Positions 33,245 to 36,065 of a stretch of 36,065 nucleotides of DNA are shown one piece after another. This DNA is from Verrucomicrobiota bacterium (GTDB taxonomy: Bacteria; Verrucomicrobiota; Verrucomicrobiia; Chthoniobacterales; UBA10450): positions 1-36,065 of the forward strand of contig QHPU01000077.1 of the NCBI GenBank assembly GCA_003219175.1, in the 5' to 3' direction. Under the pieces are notes generated by a model. It did no database searches, was not told where the DNA came from, and saw only the letters and a program-made list of their open reading frames with translations. The first letter of the stretch is position 1, and the number at the start of each line of letters is the position of its first letter. The translations under genes and the position numbers were made by a program.

Positions 33245-34876
33245 CTACTTCACTTCGTAGGTCCAGTCCTCGTCTTCAGGTAATTGCGTGACTGCCGTCG
33301 CCTTCATTGGTTTGATGAAGCGCGGCGCCGTCGAGCGAGGCTTCCGCGCCGTCCTTCCCTTTCGCGGCGCTAGCGCGTTCTTTTTTCGATTGCTCTTCCA
33401 AACCGCGGACCTGTCATCCGCGATCTTTTCCATCGTGCGACCGGTTAAGGCTGACAGATCATCGCGCTTGGCTGAGATCGGTTTGGCGTTGCCATGCCTT
33501 TTGCGGAGCAGCCATTTTGTTTTCTCATCCGCACTTTCGATGCGTTGCAGCGACCATGCGCCTTTCAATTTTTTCCCGGCGAGGAAAACCGACAGCGCGC
33601 CCTTCCAATAATTACCCTCGAGCACTTCATAGGTGCCGATGTCCCAGACCATGACGGTGCCGCCGCCGTATTGCCCCGCTGGAATCATGCCTTCGAACTG
33701 CAAATATTCGATCGGATGATCTTCTGTCTGAAACGCTGTCCGCGTTTCATTTTCTTTCAACGGCACGCCTTTCGGCACCGCCCACGATTTCAAAACATCA
33801 TGCATTTCCAGTCGGAAATCGTAATGCAGATGACTGGCGGCGTGTCTCTGGATGACGAACCGTCGCCTGCTTCCTTGGGCGCTGCGCCGCGGCAAATCCG
33901 GGACCGGTTCGGCTGTGTGCGAAAAATCACGCTTGCTTTCATAATCAGCAAGAGAAGTGTGAGCCTTGCGCGGCTGGGCGGTTTTTTCCAAAGCGCCAAA
34001 TTCTTTGGGCAGCTTCTGCTTCAGCTTCAGCACGGGCGCAAACAGATCGCCGACTCGTTTCAATCGTCGCAAGGCTTTGTCCGGCTGGAAGTCGAGCATT
34101 TCGCTCCCGGATTTTTTCAGCGCCTTGGTCAGCTCTTCCCATTTTACCGGCATGGAAACGTAGGGGCGGGCCCGTTTCGCGCGCAGCGAATAGACGCCAA
34201 CCGTGGTTTTGTGATCGGCGTTCTGACTCCAATCGATGAACACTTTGCCTTCTCGAAGATTCTTCGCCATCTCGGAGACGATTTGATCGGGATGTGTTCG
34301 CTCGAGCAGTTGTGCGATTGCGCGCGCGAACGACCGCGTCGCGGCATAGCTAATCGCACGATTGAGCGGCACGTAAAGCTGGATTCCTTTTGATCCGGAA
34401 ACTTTCGGAAACGATTTCAAACGCAATCGCCTGAGCACATCGCGCAGGACAAAGGCAACTTCGGCGCATTGTAAAATGTTGCTACCTTCTCCGGGATCGA
34501 GATCGAAAACGACGTGAGTCGGTTGCTCAATCTGCGGAACCCGATGGAGAAAGGGATGCAATTCCAGCGCGGCCATATTTGCCGCCCACGCCAGCGTCCG
34601 GCGATCATTGATCAGGATATAATTAATGTCCGGCCCACCTTCGCGGCGCGGCACTGGGAATGTCTTTACCCAGCGCGGCGTAAATCCGGGTGCATCTTTT
34701 TCATAGAAGGCTCCGCCGTATACGCCCTCTGGATAACGCTTCAGCGTGACCGGCCGATTACGAAAATGCGGCAATAAGAATGGCGCGACGCGGTGGTAAT
34801 ATTCCACCACCTCCGCTTTGGTAAATTTGCAGGCCGGATAGAGGATCTTGTCCGGCTTGGAAATCGAGTCCTCCAT
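33245..34876 (-). CDS. ligD: LigD: polymerase-phosphoesterase part ending at the ligase active-site lysine (amber)
   Basis: Multi-domain enzyme of bacterial non-homologous end joining. Start ATG 34876 (MEDSISKPDKILYP) is preferred to TTG 34897. Residues about 1-290 are the polymerase/primase domain (VFDLDPGEG with metal aspartates; SGSKGIQLYVPL, with Gln where many homologues have His; VFIDWSQN). The 3'-phosphoesterase domain follows (FVIQRHAASHLHYDFRLE; TEDHPIEYLQFEGMIPAGQY). The ligase domain begins at PRFIKPMKAT. The frame ends WTYEVK-TAG-DGYR: the stop (33245-33247) replaces residue x of the KxDGxR nucleotidyl-transfer motif, straight after catalytic Lys543. With the next ORF the product would be about 833 residues, matching full LigD. 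A TAC to TAG change (Tyr codon) is the simplest explanation. Polymerase and phosphoesterase can still be made. Confidence 0.92.
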   Translation of the reverse strand: MEDSISKPDKILYPACKFTKAEVVEYYHRVAPFLLPHFRNRPVTLKRYPEGVYGGAFYEKDAPGFTPRWVKTFPVPRREGGPDINYILINDRRTLAWAANMAALELHPFLHRVPQIEQPTHVVFDLDPGEGSNILQCAEVAFVLRDVLRRLRLKSFPKVSGSKGIQLYVPLNRAISYAATRSFARAIAQLLERTHPDQIVSEMAKNLREGKVFIDWSQNADHKTTVGVYSLRAKRARPYVSMPVKWEELTKALKKSGSEMLDFQPDKALRRLKRVGDLFAPVLKLKQKLPKEFGALEKTAQPRKAHTSLADYESKRDFSHTAEPVPDLPRRSAQGSRRRFVIQRHAASHLHYDFRLEMHDVLKSWAVPKGVPLKENETRTAFQTEDHPIEYLQFEGMIPAGQYGGGTVMVWDIGTYEVLEGNYWKGALSVFLAGKKLKGAWSLQRIESADEKTKWLLRKRHGNAKPISAKRDDLSALTGRTMEKIADDRSAVWKSNRKKNALAPRKGRTARKPRSTAPRFIKPMKATAVTQLPEDEDWTYEVK

Positions 34877-34909
34877 CACGGCGCCTCTGCTGCGCAATAG
34901 CCTCGCTGC

Positions 34910-35104
34910 CTAACTGTCGCCTCGGTCGCCCTGTCCCTTCTTCACTTTGGTTTTGGCCGCGCGGCGCCGATCTGTGCTAAGAGAACGCCCTACATTTACC
35001 TCTTTCTTGAACTCCCCGCGCTCGTTCCGGCGAAGATACCGTCGGTCGCCTTTATGCGGTTTGAGTACTGTTCGCCTGCTCGTCTTCGATTTCCGTAGTG
35101 GCAT
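34910..35104 (-). CDS. Small basic conserved protein next to ligD
   Basis: ATG at 35104 starts a 64-residue, strongly basic protein (MPLRKSKTSRRTVLKPHKGD ... KKEVNVGRSLSTDRRRAAKT, ending GQGDRGDS). I recall similar small proteins in diverse bacteria, but no function is known to me. GAGGG lies about 10 bases upstream, a reasonable ribosome-binding site, and supports this start over the longer frame from 35161. It lies 33 bp before ligD on the same strand, so it is probably co-transcribed and may bind nucleic acid; that role is inferred from charge and position only. Confidence 0.72.
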   Translation of the reverse strand: MPLRKSKTSRRTVLKPHKGDRRYLRRNERGEFKKEVNVGRSLSTDRRRAAKTKVKKGQGDRGDS

Positions 35105-35312
35105 ATAAATGAATCCCTCTGTGCAGAATTCGCAGCGCGGACATCTACCCGCCGTATGCACGTTTCAACGCATCACGAAGCCCGTGTGGCTGGATCGCAT
35201 CAGTCCGAATTAGAATAAGAAATTCCGTATTCCGCGGATGCCATCACACCAGGCATTCTAAAGTAAAGCGATTTGCGAACCGACCCGCGTCCGCCCGTCG
35301 ATATTGTTACGG

Positions 35313-36065
35313 ATGTGCGCGAAGCCGAGGAAGCAAACGGGTCACGATAAAAACCTCCTCCGCCACTTCTTCTCAGCGCTCGGTCCGGGCCTTATTACGG
35401 GTGCAGCGGACGATGATCCCTCAGGCATCGCTACATATACGATTGCCGGCGCACAACTTGGCACGTCGCTTCTCTGGACCGCGCTGCTGACTTGGCCGCT
35501 AATGGGATGCGTCCAGTTCATCTGCGCACGGATAGGAATGGTGACGGGGCTGGGCCTCGGCGCCGCGCTTAAAAAGAAAATTCCGCGCTGGATGCTTGTG
35601 CTTGCCGCGTTGGCGCTCTTCGGCGCCAACTCAATCAATATTGGCGCCGATCTTTTCGGAATGGCTGACGCCGGTGAGATGTTGAGTGGTTTTAACTCAC
35701 ATTTGCTTATCATCCTATTCGGCATCGCGATCGCATTCTGGACCGTGCGCTGCACTTATGATCAGATCGCAGCGATTCTGAAATGGCTAGCGCTTTGTTT
35801 GTTCGCTTACGTCGTTACGGCCTTCGTGGTGAAGCCCCATTGGGCCACGATCGTGCGCGATACATTCGTCCCGACTTGGCCGAAAAATCACGCTACCTGG
35901 CAAAACCTCGTCGCTATCTTCGGCACAACCATAAGCCCTTACTTGTTTTTCTGGCAATCCTCCCAGGAAGTAGAAACCGAGAAAACAATGGGCCGCCGAA
36001 TAGTCGTGCAAAGACGAAACGCGACTCGTCGGGAGCTCATCGATCGCAAACTCGATGTGGGCACT
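35313..36065 (+). CDS. NRAMP-family divalent-metal transporter, 3' truncated by window edge
   Basis: Inner-membrane transporter of the NRAMP/MntH-like superfamily. ATG 35313 (MCAKPRKQTGHDKNLLRHFF) opens a frame with no stop to 36065 (251 codons seen). TM1 holds the metal-binding motif GPGLITGAADDDPSGIATYT. Further hydrophobic segments include SLLWTALLTWPLMGCVQFIC and WMLVLAALALFGANSINIGA, and TM6 carries GTTISPYLFFWQSSQEVE. The triple Asp (AADDDPSG) differs from the DPGN of classical MntH and matches the NRAMP-related branch sometimes annotated as Mn/Fe or Mg transporters, so the substrate is open. Upstream 35162-35312 has no clear promoter or ribosome-binding site. It is divergent from the ligD-linked small gene. 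Confidence 0.85.
   Translation, partial: MCAKPRKQTGHDKNLLRHFFSALGPGLITGAADDDPSGIATYTIAGAQLGTSLLWTALLTWPLMGCVQFICARIGMVTGLGLGAALKKKIPRWMLVLAALALFGANSINIGADLFGMADAGEMLSGFNSHLLIILFGIAIAFWTVRCTYDQIAAILKWLALCLFAYVVTAFVVKPHWATIVRDTFVPTWPKNHATWQNLVAIFGTTISPYLFFWQSSQEVETEKTMGRRIVVQRRNATRRELIDRKLDVGT

Overview
The window looks like a chromosomal segment of a soil or freshwater Verrucomicrobiota bacterium, probably in or near Chthoniobacterales. This is an inference from gene content: adenylate cyclase/TolB/TPR fusions, hybrid kinases with near-identical receivers, a secreted tricorn homologue, and moderately high GC with weak Shine-Dalgarno signals. No rRNA, tRNA, phage, IS transposase or CRISPR array was seen. 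The DNA is gene-dense, and many of the gaps hold short palindromic or MITE-like repeats.

Layout. 1-4.4 kb (minus strand): truncated holA, a secreted HExxH peptidase and uvrB. 4.5-9.7 kb (minus): a PLP-dependent amino-acid decarboxylase and a very large exported tricorn-type S41 protease. 9.7-10.6 kb: a repeat-rich gap ending in a MITE-like element. 10.6-15.3 kb (plus): two tandem paralogues with a TolB-like domain and TPRs; the first carries a class III cyclase domain, the second replaces it with a membrane domain. 15.3-20.2 kb (minus): an operon-like run (TPR membrane protein, pseudo-receiver/PATAN protein, secreted protein, cell-wall amidase, NAD(P)HX repair enzyme). 20.4-24.7 kb: ACT-domain protein, lysS, a cyclic-nucleotide-binding DUF1003 membrane protein, an envelope protein and a small conserved-looking protein. 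24.7-26.5 kb: two outer-membrane beta-barrel candidates. 26.7-32.1 kb: a STAS protein and two divergent hybrid histidine kinases, with a tiny zinc-ribbon gene between them. 32.4-35.1 kb: ligD for end joining, interrupted by an amber codon, plus a small basic protein. 35.3 kb to the end: a truncated NRAMP-like transporter.

Three themes stand out. First, signalling: a likely cAMP producer and a likely cAMP reader lie within 13 kb, and a STAS protein sits next to kinases one of which has an Rsb-like N-terminus. Second, DNA repair: uvrB and ligD both carry unusual lesions or insertions. In ligD, TAG directly follows the predicted catalytic lysine. In uvrB, an extra segment contains a palindromic repeat read as protein. 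Third, repeats: several families of short palindromes lie in gaps, over stop codons, before lysS and inside two genes. A likely frameshift at the amidase C-terminus is a further anomaly. I did not find a complete, clearly novel multi-gene system; the strongest leads are the ligD recoding/nonsense site, the in-gene palindromes, the amidase frameshift and the hidden zinc-ribbon ORF.
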